Positions 9,663 through 17,757 of a DNA stretch of 64,000 nucleotides are shown piece after piece. Where the stretch lies: the NCBI RefSeq assembly GCF_016820555.1, contig NZ_JADHDW010000007.1:62001-126000 (forward strand), written 5' to 3'. The notes under the pieces were generated by a model that was not told the origin of the DNA, did no database searches, and saw only the letters and a program-made list of their open reading frames with translations. The first letter of the stretch is position 1. Each line of letters starts with the position of its first letter. Made by a program: the position numbers and the translations under genes. The stretch comes from Bacillus sp. REN10. Its GTDB lineage: Bacteria > Bacillota > Bacilli > Bacillales > Domibacillaceae.

Positions 9663-9765
9663 AATCATTGTATGTAATTGATGGATTTAATAGATTAATT
9701 AGGATTATGCCACGCACCTGAACAAACTGTCAACAAAATTTTAAAAAAACAAAAAAATCCCCCTT

Positions 9766-9804
9766 CGACAAAATCTAAGAAATTCCGGAGAGTGACAGGC
9801 ACCT
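9766..9804 (+). repeat. Short dispersed repeat, copy 3 (with 10-bp insertion)
   Basis: Begins CGACAAAATCTAAG and continues AAATTCCGGAGAGTGACAGG, then CACCT. The left third carries about ten extra bases compared with copies 4 and 5. It lies in the spacer between the SAM-I leader and the next gene, in the same orientation as the other copies. Confidence 0.8.
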
Positions 9805-9889
9805 GTGGATATGTACAAATCATACACATAAGTTTGACAATATATAAACAGTTTGATAAAAATGACTCATATAGCCTTATTTCATAGGA

Positions 9890-9918
9890 TGACAAAATTC
9901 GGGGAGTGACAGGCACTT
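9890..9918 (+). repeat. Short dispersed repeat, copy 4 (overlaps a start codon)
   Basis: Sequence TGACAAAATTCGGGG then AGTGACAGGCACTT. Its last bases include the TTG start of the following membrane-protein gene, and its internal GGGGAGTG sits where a ribosome binding site would be. Confidence 0.8.
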
Positions 9919-10327
9919 GGGTATATTAGCTGGGATTGTTTCGGGGATTTTTCTTGGGTTGTTTTTGAAGGTGATTGAGGTTGGTTTAGGGATTAAGGTG
10001 TATACGTTGTTGATGAATGTGGATTATATTCCGGTGATTAAAGAGTTTGCTTTGCCTGAAGTGATTGAGTTTTCGCTTCATCTGATCGTATCGATTGTTT
10101 TAGCTATGATTCTCTTCTATATGATCAAAAAAGGAAGATGGACGAATCAGCAAATCATCTTTCGAACTGTCGCTATTTGTTTTCTGATTGGTGTCTTACT
10201 ATATCCAACGACCGCATTATCCGATCGAACGCCTTCGATTACGTCGCTATCAGCTATTTTTTATTGGTTAGTCGGGCACGCCTTATATGGAGGAGTATTA
10301 AGTTTATTTTATTTAAAAAAAGTTTAA
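9917..10327 (+). CDS. Small membrane protein of unknown function
   Basis: 136 aa with three or four hydrophobic segments: residues 1-20, about 53-70, 82-98 and 112-132. I do not recognise the family; the compact hydrophobic layout resembles small integral membrane proteins of Bacillaceae. The only reasonable start is TTG at 9917, formed by the end of a dispersed repeat whose GGGGAGTG would be the ribosome site. If the repeat inserted later than the gene, the original start may have been replaced. No promoter is obvious between the repeat and the SAM-I region. Confidence 0.6.
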   Translation: MGILAGIVSGIFLGLFLKVIEVGLGIKVYTLLMNVDYIPVIKEFALPEVIEFSLHLIVSIVLAMILFYMIKKGRWTNQQIIFRTVAICFLIGVLLYPTTALSDRTPSITSLSAIFYWLVGHALYGGVLSLFYLKKV

Positions 10328-10338
10328 CATACCGTTCA

Positions 10339-10367
10339 TTGACACTACCTTTTCCACACTATATGAT
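10339..10367 (+). promoter_or_regulatory. SigA-type promoter of the chemoreceptor gene
   Basis: TTGACA at 10339, a 17-base spacer and TATGAT at 10362. It lies 50 bp before the start of the following gene and is a near-consensus housekeeping promoter. Confidence 0.75.
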
Positions 10368-10418
10368 CTACAAGTCATTGACTTATGCTTCATTAACATA
10401 GGAAGGAAGAAACGAACT

Positions 10419-11348
10419 GTGATAGCCTCATACAGAAAACAAATGATAGACAAACAAGGATTTCAAGATGACGCAGTAGCACAATCCTTTAAACGTTCCC
10501 TTGCAATGATTGAATTCGATCTACAAGGCAATGTGATTTGGGTCAATCAAAAATTCGCAGTCGCTATGGGATATACGGTGTCAGAAATGATTGGTATGCA
10601 CCATTCAGCATTTTGCCCAACCGCATTCGCGCAAAGCAAAGAATATCAAGATCTTTGGCACAAACTAAGAAACGGCAGACAGTTTCAGGATAAAATTCAA
10701 CGGCTCAATAAAAAAGGCGAAACAAAATATCTAGAAGCGACTTATATGCCTGTCTTTAACGGAAACAAAGTAGAAGGCGTCATTAAAGTGGCCACCGATA
10801 TTACAGATCGAGAGCAAAGCACCGCTCAAATTGTCACTACTCTTCAGCACATGGCAGAAGATTTAAACAAGCGTGCTTCTAATGGCATTGAAAAAAACAA
10901 ACAATTAGTGCAAAGTATCGACCTAATCGTGAAGGAGTCGATCGACCACCTTGCGACCCTTCATGCGTTAGAAGCTCAAACCGACTTAATTAAAGGGATT
11001 ACTTCAACCATTCAAGGAATCGCCTCACAAACAAAGCTACTAGCATTAAACGCAGCCATTGAAGCCGCTAGAGCTGGAGAACACGGGAGAGGCTTTGATA
11101 TCGTCGCTAAAGAAGTACGCAAACTTTCTGATCGTGTAGAGGAATCAATCAAGGAAATAAATGGGCATGTTGAAGGCATTATAACAGAGGTGTCCAAAGT
11201 TAGCAAAGGTACTGCACAAATGCAAGAATCCATCCAATCTGGACAAAGTCAAGTCCATACTGCCATCAAGGATTTTTTAAGTATCCATCAAGCTTCTCAA
11301 CAGCTAGATGAACAAGCAAAATCATTTCAAATGAGTTTCAACATCTGA
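10419..11348 (+). CDS. Soluble PAS-domain methyl-accepting chemotaxis protein
   Basis: 309 aa with no membrane segment. An N-terminal PAS domain (about residues 25-130: [14 protein letters not shown], then [13 protein letters not shown]) is followed by a short chemoreceptor signalling hairpin with the conserved tip [20 protein letters not shown] near residue 205. The tip should contact CheA/CheW, so the protein probably senses an internal cue such as redox or a small ligand, and modulates motility. GTG start behind AGGAAGGAAG. It is much shorter than transmembrane receptors and its methylation helices are reduced. It has its own promoter and terminator, so it is a single-gene unit. Confidence 0.9.
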   Translation: MIASYRKQMIDKQGFQDDAVAQSFKRSLAMIEFDLQGNVIWVNQKFAVAMGYTVSEMIGMHHSAFCPTAFAQSKEYQDLWHKLRNGRQFQDKIQRLNKKGETKYLEATYMPVFNGNKVEGVIKVATDITDREQSTAQIVTTLQHMAEDLNKRASNGIEKNKQLVQSIDLIVKESIDHLATLHALEAQTDLIKGITSTIQGIASQTKLLALNAAIEAARAGEHGRGFDIVAKEVRKLSDRVEESIKEINGHVEGIITEVSKVSKGTAQMQESIQSGQSQVHTAIKDFLSIHQASQQLDEQAKSFQMSFNI

Positions 11349-11363
11349 AACTCGCCTACAATC

Positions 11364-11397
11364 AGCTGTCACGTATCCGCTACATGACAGCTTTTAT
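11364..11397 (+). terminator. Intrinsic terminator after the chemoreceptor gene
   Basis: AGCTGTCA and TGACAGCT form a stem around a 13-base loop, followed by TTTATTT. Confidence 0.75.
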
Positions 11398-11440
11398 TTG
11401 CATGAACAAGTGAAATCAACGTTTTAGGAGGTTGGAATAG

Positions 11441-12193
11441 TTGAAATGGGATGAAGTGTTCTTTCGGCTTTTTATCTTTTGGTATGTTTGCGGAGTGATT
11501 CTCCTTAGTTTTGATTTATTGCCTTCTTGGCTTGAGTGGTCTAATGCGGTGTTTTTAATGTTAGCCGGAGGCCTAGCCATCATTTACTTTATTAAACTCT
11601 TCAACAGAAAAAATGCACTTCTGATTAGTAGTGTCATCTTTATATCTACCTTTTTTATTGAGTTCAGCGGCTCAGCCTATGGAGTGTTATTTGGGGAGTA
11701 CTACTATACAGACCGCTTTGCTCCTAACCTATTTAATGTACCGATTGCGATCGGCTTTGCCTGGCTAATGGTCATGGCCACTTCTCATGTATTGGCGAAA
11801 AGAATTGTTTCACAAAGCGGACTGCTTTATGCGCTAGTGGGCAGTGCAATAGCCGTCATCATTGACCTTATCATCGACCCTGTTGCCTATCAAATAAAAC
11901 AATATTGGATTTGGGAAGGCTCTGGTTTATATTATGGCATTCCATTTAGCAATTTTCTCGGCTGGTTCGCAGTCGCTTTTGTTCTTCATCTTTTCCTTTG
12001 GTTCATGCTTCACTTCACCAAACGTAATCACCCGAACCTTTTGTGGGAAAAACGAATGATGTTGTTATACGTGTTAATGATTTCTATGTTTGTATTACTA
12101 GGGATCATCGGCAAGCTTTGGGTAGCTAGTGCATTAACTGCGATATTAACCAGTCTCGTTATTCTGCTCGCATCAAGAAGGAAAACTGTATGA
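11441..12193 (+). CDS. CruF-like carotenoid hydratase (DUF422 family)
   Basis: 250 aa with about seven hydrophobic segments. The motifs FGEYYYTDRFAPNL near residue 86 and DLIIDPVAYQ near residue 143, followed by SNFLGWF, are typical of the carotenoid-biosynthesis DUF422 family that contains CruF, a 1-hydroxylating carotenoid hydratase. In this C30 cluster it could add water to the end of an apo-lycopene chain, giving the hydroxyl that the glycosyltransferase two genes on would use. TTG start behind GGAGGTTGG. First gene of the plus-strand carotenoid operon; its end overlaps the next start. Family assignment is good, exact reaction is inferred. Confidence 0.8.
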   Translation: MKWDEVFFRLFIFWYVCGVILLSFDLLPSWLEWSNAVFLMLAGGLAIIYFIKLFNRKNALLISSVIFISTFFIEFSGSAYGVLFGEYYYTDRFAPNLFNVPIAIGFAWLMVMATSHVLAKRIVSQSGLLYALVGSAIAVIIDLIIDPVAYQIKQYWIWEGSGLYYGIPFSNFLGWFAVAFVLHLFLWFMLHFTKRNHPNLLWEKRMMLLYVLMISMFVLLGIIGKLWVASALTAILTSLVILLASRRKTV

Positions 12194-12852
12194 TTGAGGC
12201 AAAAAAAAGTGGATTATTCCAACAGATGTTTTCTCTTTACCATCGGCGGTTAGTATCTCGTTCCTTTGATCATATTTACTGGCAAACAGCCGCAACGCTA
12301 CCAACAGCTCCAGTTATTTTTATTGCAAATCATAGCTCGTGGTGGGATGGCCTCATCTTTTTTCATTTAGAGCGAACAGCACTTGCCCATGAGCTTTATA
12401 TAATGATGCATGAAGCCGGATTGCGGCAGTATCCTTTTTTCAAAAGATTAGGAGCATTTTCTGTTAATCGCTCGCAGCCGAAAGAAATATTGCGTTCCCT
12501 CCACTATGCCGAGCAGCTTCTGAAAGAAGGAAAAAGCGTCTGCCTGTTTCCTCAAGGGGATGAGTTTCACTTAGAAACGCGACCGCTCCGCTTCCAATCG
12601 GGGGTCACCTATTTATTAGAGCGCTGCCCACAAGTACCGCTCGTTCCGCTCAGTTTTTATTATTCATTTGGACATCATCGAAAACCAGACGTATGGGTAT
12701 TCGCTGGCCAACCACTAGTGTATGAACAGTTGAGAGGTGGATCACGAAAAGAAAGAACACTTCATTTAGAGCAACTTTGTACGAAACAATTAGATAAACT
12801 GAAACAATATGTTATTCATGAACAACATCAGCTATTTACGTCTCTACTTTAA
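12190..12852 (+). CDS. Lysophospholipid-type acyltransferase (PlsC family), carotenoid acylation candidate
   Basis: 220 aa. The acyltransferase motif I is ANHSSWWDG (HX4D) near residue 46; motif II-like region RLGAFSVNRSQ and motif III FPQGDEFH near residue 119 follow. PlsC-family enzymes move acyl chains to hydroxyls. Its place between the hydratase and the glycosyltransferase suggests it acylates the sugar of a glycosyl carotenoid, the role CrtO plays in staphyloxanthin synthesis, though CrtO is a different family. The ATG overlaps the upstream stop (ATGA). A general lipid role cannot be excluded. Confidence 0.82.
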   Translation: MIEAKKSGLFQQMFSLYHRRLVSRSFDHIYWQTAATLPTAPVIFIANHSSWWDGLIFFHLERTALAHELYIMMHEAGLRQYPFFKRLGAFSVNRSQPKEILRSLHYAEQLLKEGKSVCLFPQGDEFHLETRPLRFQSGVTYLLERCPQVPLVPLSFYYSFGHHRKPDVWVFAGQPLVYEQLRGGSRKERTLHLEQLCTKQLDKLKQYVIHEQHQLFTSLL

Positions 12853-12866
12853 AAGGGGGCTTCAAT

Positions 12867-13970
12867 ATGTATACCATTGTCACAACAGGATTAATTATTT
12901 TTCTATTGTGGACGTGGATCAATGCTAAATTTCTTCCAAAATTGCCACAAAAGGCACAAGTACAAGGAAAACCACTCGTGTCCGTGCTTGTGCCGCTGAG
13001 AAATGAAGAAAGGAATGCGAAAGGACTCGTTCAATCGTTGCAATCATTAACTTATCCTCATCTTGAATTTATTTTATTAGATGATCAATCAACCGATCAA
13101 ACGTTAATAGTTTTACAGGATGCCATTGGGCAAGATCAACGTTTCCAACTATTAACGGGCAAAGAACTTCCACCGGATTGGATTGGAAAAGTTCACGCTT
13201 GTCATCAGTTGCAACAGCAAGCAAAAGGGGATTATTTTCTCTTTATTGATGCAGATGTACGATTAAAGCCGTCTATTATTGAGCGATCACTCACGTTGCT
13301 TCAGAAAAAGAACGCAAAACTACTCACTGGCTTCTCTGCCTTTGAAGTACCGTCGTTTTTAAACAAACTACTTGTACCAATGCAGCATTTTGTCGTGCTA
13401 TTTCACTTGCCAATTGCTCTCGCTAATTATACAAATCTGCCTGCTACAACTGCAGCCCATGGTGCGTTTATGCTATTTGAGCGAACAACCTATCAAAAAA
13501 TAGGGGGACATCAAGCGGTTCGCTCCTCTTTAGTGGAGGATGTCCATTTTGCACGCCAACTGAAAAAACAAGGTGAGCGCGTCTTGCTTGCTAATATTAC
13601 CGAACAAGTCATTTGCCATATGTATGAAACGAATCGCGAAGTATGGGAAGGATTTTTGAAAAATATTTATATCGGTTTAGGCCGTTCTCCCCTGCTCGTT
13701 TTCTGTTTAACCTTATTTTATAGCGTCTTTTATATCGTTCCGCTAATTTGGCTCATCTATGGATTGGTCAGTGGGCAGTGGTTTTACTGCATCCCCTACT
13801 TCTTCACAGCGCTGCAGCGATTTTACGTTGATCAACTCACTAACCAACGCAAGTTCATCGCCTGGTTGATGCCGTTATCAGCCCTTGCCTTTATCACGAT
13901 TATGCATGCATCGATGTGGAAGTCCTGGCTGAAGCAATCTTATCAATGGAAAGGAAGACAATATTCATGA
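12867..13970 (+). CDS. crtQ: Family 2 glycosyltransferase, CrtQ-like
   Basis: 367 aa. An N-terminal membrane segment is followed by a GT2 domain: VSVLVPLRNEERN near residue 40, ILLDDQSTDQT, and the metal-binding DXD as FLFIDADVRL near residue 125. Three hydrophobic segments close the protein. This layout matches CrtQ, which glucosylates 4,4'-diaponeurosporenoate in staphyloxanthin synthesis. Here the acceptor may be a carotenoid acid or a hydroxylated chain end. Starts 14 bp after the acyltransferase with AAAAGGGGG as ribosome site; its stop overlaps the next ATG. Confidence 0.85.
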   Translation: MYTIVTTGLIIFLLWTWINAKFLPKLPQKAQVQGKPLVSVLVPLRNEERNAKGLVQSLQSLTYPHLEFILLDDQSTDQTLIVLQDAIGQDQRFQLLTGKELPPDWIGKVHACHQLQQQAKGDYFLFIDADVRLKPSIIERSLTLLQKKNAKLLTGFSAFEVPSFLNKLLVPMQHFVVLFHLPIALANYTNLPATTAAHGAFMLFERTTYQKIGGHQAVRSSLVEDVHFARQLKKQGERVLLANITEQVICHMYETNREVWEGFLKNIYIGLGRSPLLVFCLTLFYSVFYIVPLIWLIYGLVSGQWFYCIPYFFTALQRFYVDQLTNQRKFIAWLMPLSALAFITIMHASMWKSWLKQSYQWKGRQYS

Positions 13971-15439
13971 AAAAGGTGGTCATTATCGGCGGTGGACTTG
14001 CTGGATTATCAGCGGCTGTCACTCTCGCTTATCAAGGGCTGGATGTGCAATTATTTGAAAAAAATGAGCATTTTGGCGGAAAGCTCATGCCTGTTCAACT
14101 TGGTGATTATACGTTCGATTTCGGCCCTAATACGATTACCATGCCTTATGTGTTTCAACAAGTGATTGAACAGACAGGGGAGCGCGCTGAAGATTATTTC
14201 GAGCTGATCAAACTCCCTGCTCATACGAGAAATGTATTTTCTGATGGAACGGAGTTAATTTTTTCTAGTGATCAGCAACAAATGGTGGCACAGCTAGAAC
14301 GACTGGATCCGTCCGGCGCTCGTCGCTACCCTGCTTTCATTAAGGAAATCACTCGCTTGTATAATTTATCGCAGCAATATTTTCTCCCTCGGACGTTTCG
14401 ATCATGGCGTGATTATCTCTCTCCTTCTTTAGGAGCCGCCTTGCTACAGGTGCGACCTTGGCAAACGCTGGATGATTTTTTCCGTTCTTATTTTTCCAAC
14501 CCGAAAGTCATGGAAGCTTACAATCGCTATGCCACTTATATCGGCTCCTCCCCTTATCAAGCCCCGGCCACTTTTGCTATGATTGCTTACTTAGAAATGG
14601 TAGAGGGAGTGTATTATGTGAAAGGAGGAAATACGAAAATCGCTGAGGCTTTTACCACCGTTGCGAAAAAATGGGGCGCCCACCTGCACAATCATACCAT
14701 GGTCAAAAAGATTCTTGTCTCCAAGCAGCGAGCAACGGCTGTAGAGCTAGCCAATGGCGAGCGAATAGAAGCGGATTATATCATTATGAACGCGGATTTA
14801 TTGACCGCTTACCCAGAACTTGTCTCAGAAGAAGTCCGTCCTGCTTTTCCAAATAAAAAAGTAGAGCAACTGGAGCCTTCTATTTCTGCTTTTGTAATTT
14901 TAGCAGGTGTGAACAAGCGTTTTCCGCAATTAATGCACCATAATGTCTATTTTTCTAGTGATTACAAACAAGAGTTCATAGATTTATTCAATCGGCAGAC
15001 ATATAGTGAACAGCCGACTATTTACATTTGCAACTCTTCTTATACGGATGTCACACGCTCACCGAATGGTGATAATTTATTCATTTTAGTCAATGCTCCT
15101 GCTTTGCCGTCAACTCGACAACTGCAAATAGACCCTCAAGCATACAAAGAAAAAATCTATGCCAGCCTTGCTGCACAAGGAATCGACCTTGCTCCTCATC
15201 TCGTGGAAGAACAAATTTTCACACCGGCTACAATTGCCGAAACATTCGGAGCTTTCCGAGGGGCGTTATATGGCTTATCGGCCAACCGCAAAAAGTCAGC
15301 TTTCCTTCGTCCGCAAAATAAAAGCAAAGATATCGCCAATTTATACTTTGTCGGAGGAAGCACACATCCTGGCGGAGGCTCGCCGATGGTTACCATTAGC
15401 GGCCAAAATGTAGCTGCATCCATTATCGAAACAATATAA
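13967..15439 (+). CDS. crtP: CrtP-like carotenoid oxidase (phytoene desaturase family)
   Basis: 490 aa flavoprotein. FAD-binding VIIGGGLAGLSAA at the N-terminus, then DFGPNTITMPYVF, YIGSSPYQAPATFAMI and, at the C-terminus, YFVGGSTHPGGGSPMVTISG. These features, in particular RGALYGLSANRKKS, match CrtP (CrtNb), which oxidises the terminal methyl of diaponeurosporene or diapolycopene to aldehyde/acid, rather than CrtN. The start is ATG 13967, overlapping the glycosyltransferase stop as ATGA and preceded by AAAGGAAG; a longer frame starting at 13916 lies inside the upstream gene. Last gene of its operon; the stop lies in a shared palindromic terminator. Confidence 0.85.
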   Translation: MKKVVIIGGGLAGLSAAVTLAYQGLDVQLFEKNEHFGGKLMPVQLGDYTFDFGPNTITMPYVFQQVIEQTGERAEDYFELIKLPAHTRNVFSDGTELIFSSDQQQMVAQLERLDPSGARRYPAFIKEITRLYNLSQQYFLPRTFRSWRDYLSPSLGAALLQVRPWQTLDDFFRSYFSNPKVMEAYNRYATYIGSSPYQAPATFAMIAYLEMVEGVYYVKGGNTKIAEAFTTVAKKWGAHLHNHTMVKKILVSKQRATAVELANGERIEADYIIMNADLLTAYPELVSEEVRPAFPNKKVEQLEPSISAFVILAGVNKRFPQLMHHNVYFSSDYKQEFIDLFNRQTYSEQPTIYICNSSYTDVTRSPNGDNLFILVNAPALPSTRQLQIDPQAYKEKIYASLAAQGIDLAPHLVEEQIFTPATIAETFGAFRGALYGLSANRKKSAFLRPQNKSKDIANLYFVGGSTHPGGGSPMVTISGQNVAASIIETI

Positions 15440-15476
15440 GAAGGAAGGAGCATTGAATGCTCCTTCCTTCTTATAT
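15435..15476. terminator. Bidirectional palindromic terminator between crtP and crtM
   Basis: Two perfect arms of about 20 bases (ATATAAGAAGGAAGGAGCAT and its complement) separated by a few bases. The TAA stops of crtP (plus) and crtM (minus) both lie inside the arms, each preceded by an Ile ATA codon. It should stop both convergent carotenoid operons. Confidence 0.85.
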
Positions 15477-16304
15477 TTTCGCCAAAATCGCTTTCTTTGC
15501 TTCATCCGTTACAAAGTGCTTTTCCTGAAAGACAGCATACTTTTTTGAACGAATAGTCGGTAATATTTCACGATATAAATAAGCTGCTCCTTTCACAGGC
15601 ATACGAGCAGCGACTGGATATTCATGCATTGATTGAAAAGCCTGTTGGTAAAATCGTTCCGCTTGTTCTGCTACATGCTCCCACATATCGATAAAAGGTC
15701 CGTCGATGTTTCTCTTCCACAATGATCTTTCTGTTAAACCGTAATGATGCATAATCTCTCTCGGTATATAAATGCGATCTCGTTCTAAATCTTCGCCAAT
15801 ATCTCGCAAAATATTAGTTAGCTGCATCGCAAGCCCGAGAGCAATCGCTCCTTCCCTTAAAACAGACACCTTCTTAGGAGCAAGAATAGGCAACAGCATT
15901 AACCCAACCGTACTGGCCACATAATAGCAGTAATTTAGCAATTGATCCATCGTTTCATATCGATGAATATATAAGTCCATCTTCTGCCCTTTTATTAAAT
16001 CACGAAATGGCTTTTCATCCATATCATACCTCAAAAACACATCATGAAGAGCCACCCACATCGCCTGAGAATGATCAAACGAGCCCGTTAAAAACCGTTC
16101 AAACTCCTCAGAGAATTGGCCAAGTTCGCTAACCGGATGATCTCCCTCATCCACAATATCATCGACCTTCCGACAAAAAGCATAAACTGCATAAACCGCT
16201 CGGCGATCTTCCTTTGGCAGTAAAGAAAAGGCTTTATAAAATGTTTTCGAATGATAAGCAATGACCGTTTCACAATATTGATACGCTTCTTTTATGCTAA
16301 GCAT
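15471..16304 (-). CDS. crtM: Dehydrosqualene synthase
   Basis: 277 aa. Condenses two farnesyl diphosphates to dehydrosqualene, the first committed C30 carotenoid step. The two Asp-rich motifs are RKVDDIVDEGD near residue 50 and NILRDIGEDLERDRIY near residue 168; HSKTFYKAFSLLP near the start is also typical. The start chosen is ATG 16304, behind GGAGAGGG and overlapping the end of crtN; an in-frame ATG ten codons upstream lies within crtN. Third gene of the minus-strand carotenoid operon. Confidence 0.95.
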   Translation of the reverse strand: MLSIKEAYQYCETVIAYHSKTFYKAFSLLPKEDRRAVYAVYAFCRKVDDIVDEGDHPVSELGQFSEEFERFLTGSFDHSQAMWVALHDVFLRYDMDEKPFRDLIKGQKMDLYIHRYETMDQLLNYCYYVASTVGLMLLPILAPKKVSVLREGAIALGLAMQLTNILRDIGEDLERDRIYIPREIMHHYGLTERSLWKRNIDGPFIDMWEHVAEQAERFYQQAFQSMHEYPVAARMPVKGAAYLYREILPTIRSKKYAVFQEKHFVTDEAKKAILAKI

Positions 16305-17757
16305 GGACACCCTCTCCTTTAAGAGCTTGATCACGAACCCATTGATCTACCATTAATTTAGCTCCCTGCATTACAATCGGAATGCCGCCTCCCGGGTGAA
16401 TCGACGCTCCTACAGCATATAAATTTTCCAATGGATACGGTTTAACTTGGGGACGAAAAACACCTGATTGAAATAAGGTTGGTGCAATACCGAAGCTTCC
16501 ACCGCCAAACAGGCCAAACTGCTCGGCATCCGTTGGTGTGCGAATCTCCATCCACTGAATCGCCTCTCGTAATCTCGGAAAAGAAAGCTGTTCCATCCGA
16601 TCAATAATTTTTTCGATCCAGTCTGTTTGTTCGGACCAAGAAATATTCGTTGCAGATGGCACGGGAACAAGCGTATAAAGGACTCCTTTTCCTTCAGGAG
16701 CTAAGCTATCATCAATGATTGATGGATGAAATGTATAAAACGCCGGATCGTTCGGCAACATGTTTCGTTCAAATACAGCCTTCATATGCTCATGAAAATT
16801 CTCACCAATGAAAAATTGATGGATATTGACATCGTTGTATATCCGATCTAATCCAAAATACAAAAGCACACAACCTGATGACGGGGTAAAGGACCGCCTT
16901 TCTTTCTGTTTCATTACTTGAGCGATTGCTGGGAAATCCCCATTAAAAATAACTGTATCGAACGAATGGAAGCCTCCCTTCGTTTCAACCCCCATTACAC
17001 GTTTTCCATCAGAATGAATATTGGTAACAGCCGTATTTAAATAAATGTCTACGCCTCGTTTCTTTAACTCTTCTTCTAATATAGGCACAAGACTCGCATA
17101 GCCGCCTTTTAAATAGTAAACACCATGCTCATGCTCGCTAAATGGCACTAGTGAATACATAGCCGGCGCATGAAACGGATCGCCACCAATGTACAGCGTT
17201 TGCAACGAATATGCCGTTTTTAACCGTTCATCTTGAAAGTAGCTAGACATCAACTTTCGCACCGATTGATGCGCCTTGAGCTTTAACAATGTCTTCACAT
17301 TGCTTCCTGTCCAGAAATCTCGGTGATTAACAAATGCTTTTTCTAAAAAAGCTTGCTTCCCTTGGGTGAAACGCTCCCTACCTTCTTCGATAAAACGTTG
17401 AAACCCTCCCACTTCAGAAGGAAATAACCGTCTCACTTCGTCTAATTGCCGATCTAGATCCGGATATTTTGTATAGTGCAGCCCGTCTGGAAACTGAATC
17501 GAATAGAGAGGATCGCAGCGAACAAGCTCGTAGCTAGCACGATCCACCCCTGCTTCATCTAACAATTGCTGAAACATTTCCGGCAACAGGACAATTGTTG
17601 GTCCTTGATCAATTCGAAAGCCGTCTCGTTCCTCAAACGCCAATCTCCCACCGAGCTTTCCTTCTTTTTCGTAAATGGTCACGTCCACACCTTGCTTTGA
17701 CAGAAACAAAGCACTGACTAACCCGCCAATTCCCCCGCCGATAATGGCTGCATTCAT
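16297..17757 (-). CDS. crtN: Dehydrosqualene (diapophytoene) desaturase, CrtN-like
   Basis: 486 aa flavoprotein of the phytoene desaturase family. FAD motif AIIGGGIGGLVSA, then DQGPTIVLLPEMF, TLYIGGDPFHAPAMYSLVPF, and C-terminal AVGASIHPGGGIPIVM. Similarity in these motifs and direct linkage to crtM support CrtN, which introduces the conjugated double bonds. Start overlaps the stop of the upstream paralogue (17754-17757) and its end overlaps crtM, so the three genes are coupled. Confidence 0.9.
   Translation of the reverse strand: MNAAIIGGGIGGLVSALFLSKQGVDVTIYEKEGKLGGRLAFEERDGFRIDQGPTIVLLPEMFQQLLDEAGVDRASYELVRCDPLYSIQFPDGLHYTKYPDLDRQLDEVRRLFPSEVGGFQRFIEEGRERFTQGKQAFLEKAFVNHRDFWTGSNVKTLLKLKAHQSVRKLMSSYFQDERLKTAYSLQTLYIGGDPFHAPAMYSLVPFSEHEHGVYYLKGGYASLVPILEEELKKRGVDIYLNTAVTNIHSDGKRVMGVETKGGFHSFDTVIFNGDFPAIAQVMKQKERRSFTPSSGCVLLYFGLDRIYNDVNIHQFFIGENFHEHMKAVFERNMLPNDPAFYTFHPSIIDDSLAPEGKGVLYTLVPVPSATNISWSEQTDWIEKIIDRMEQLSFPRLREAIQWMEIRTPTDAEQFGLFGGGSFGIAPTLFQSGVFRPQVKPYPLENLYAVGASIHPGGGIPIVMQGAKLMVDQWVRDQALKGEGVHA

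Noticed and set aside
9695-9916. 73-codon minus-strand frame
   Set aside because: Both ends are encoded by the dispersed repeat and there is no ribosome site or homology; it is a by-product of two repeat copies.
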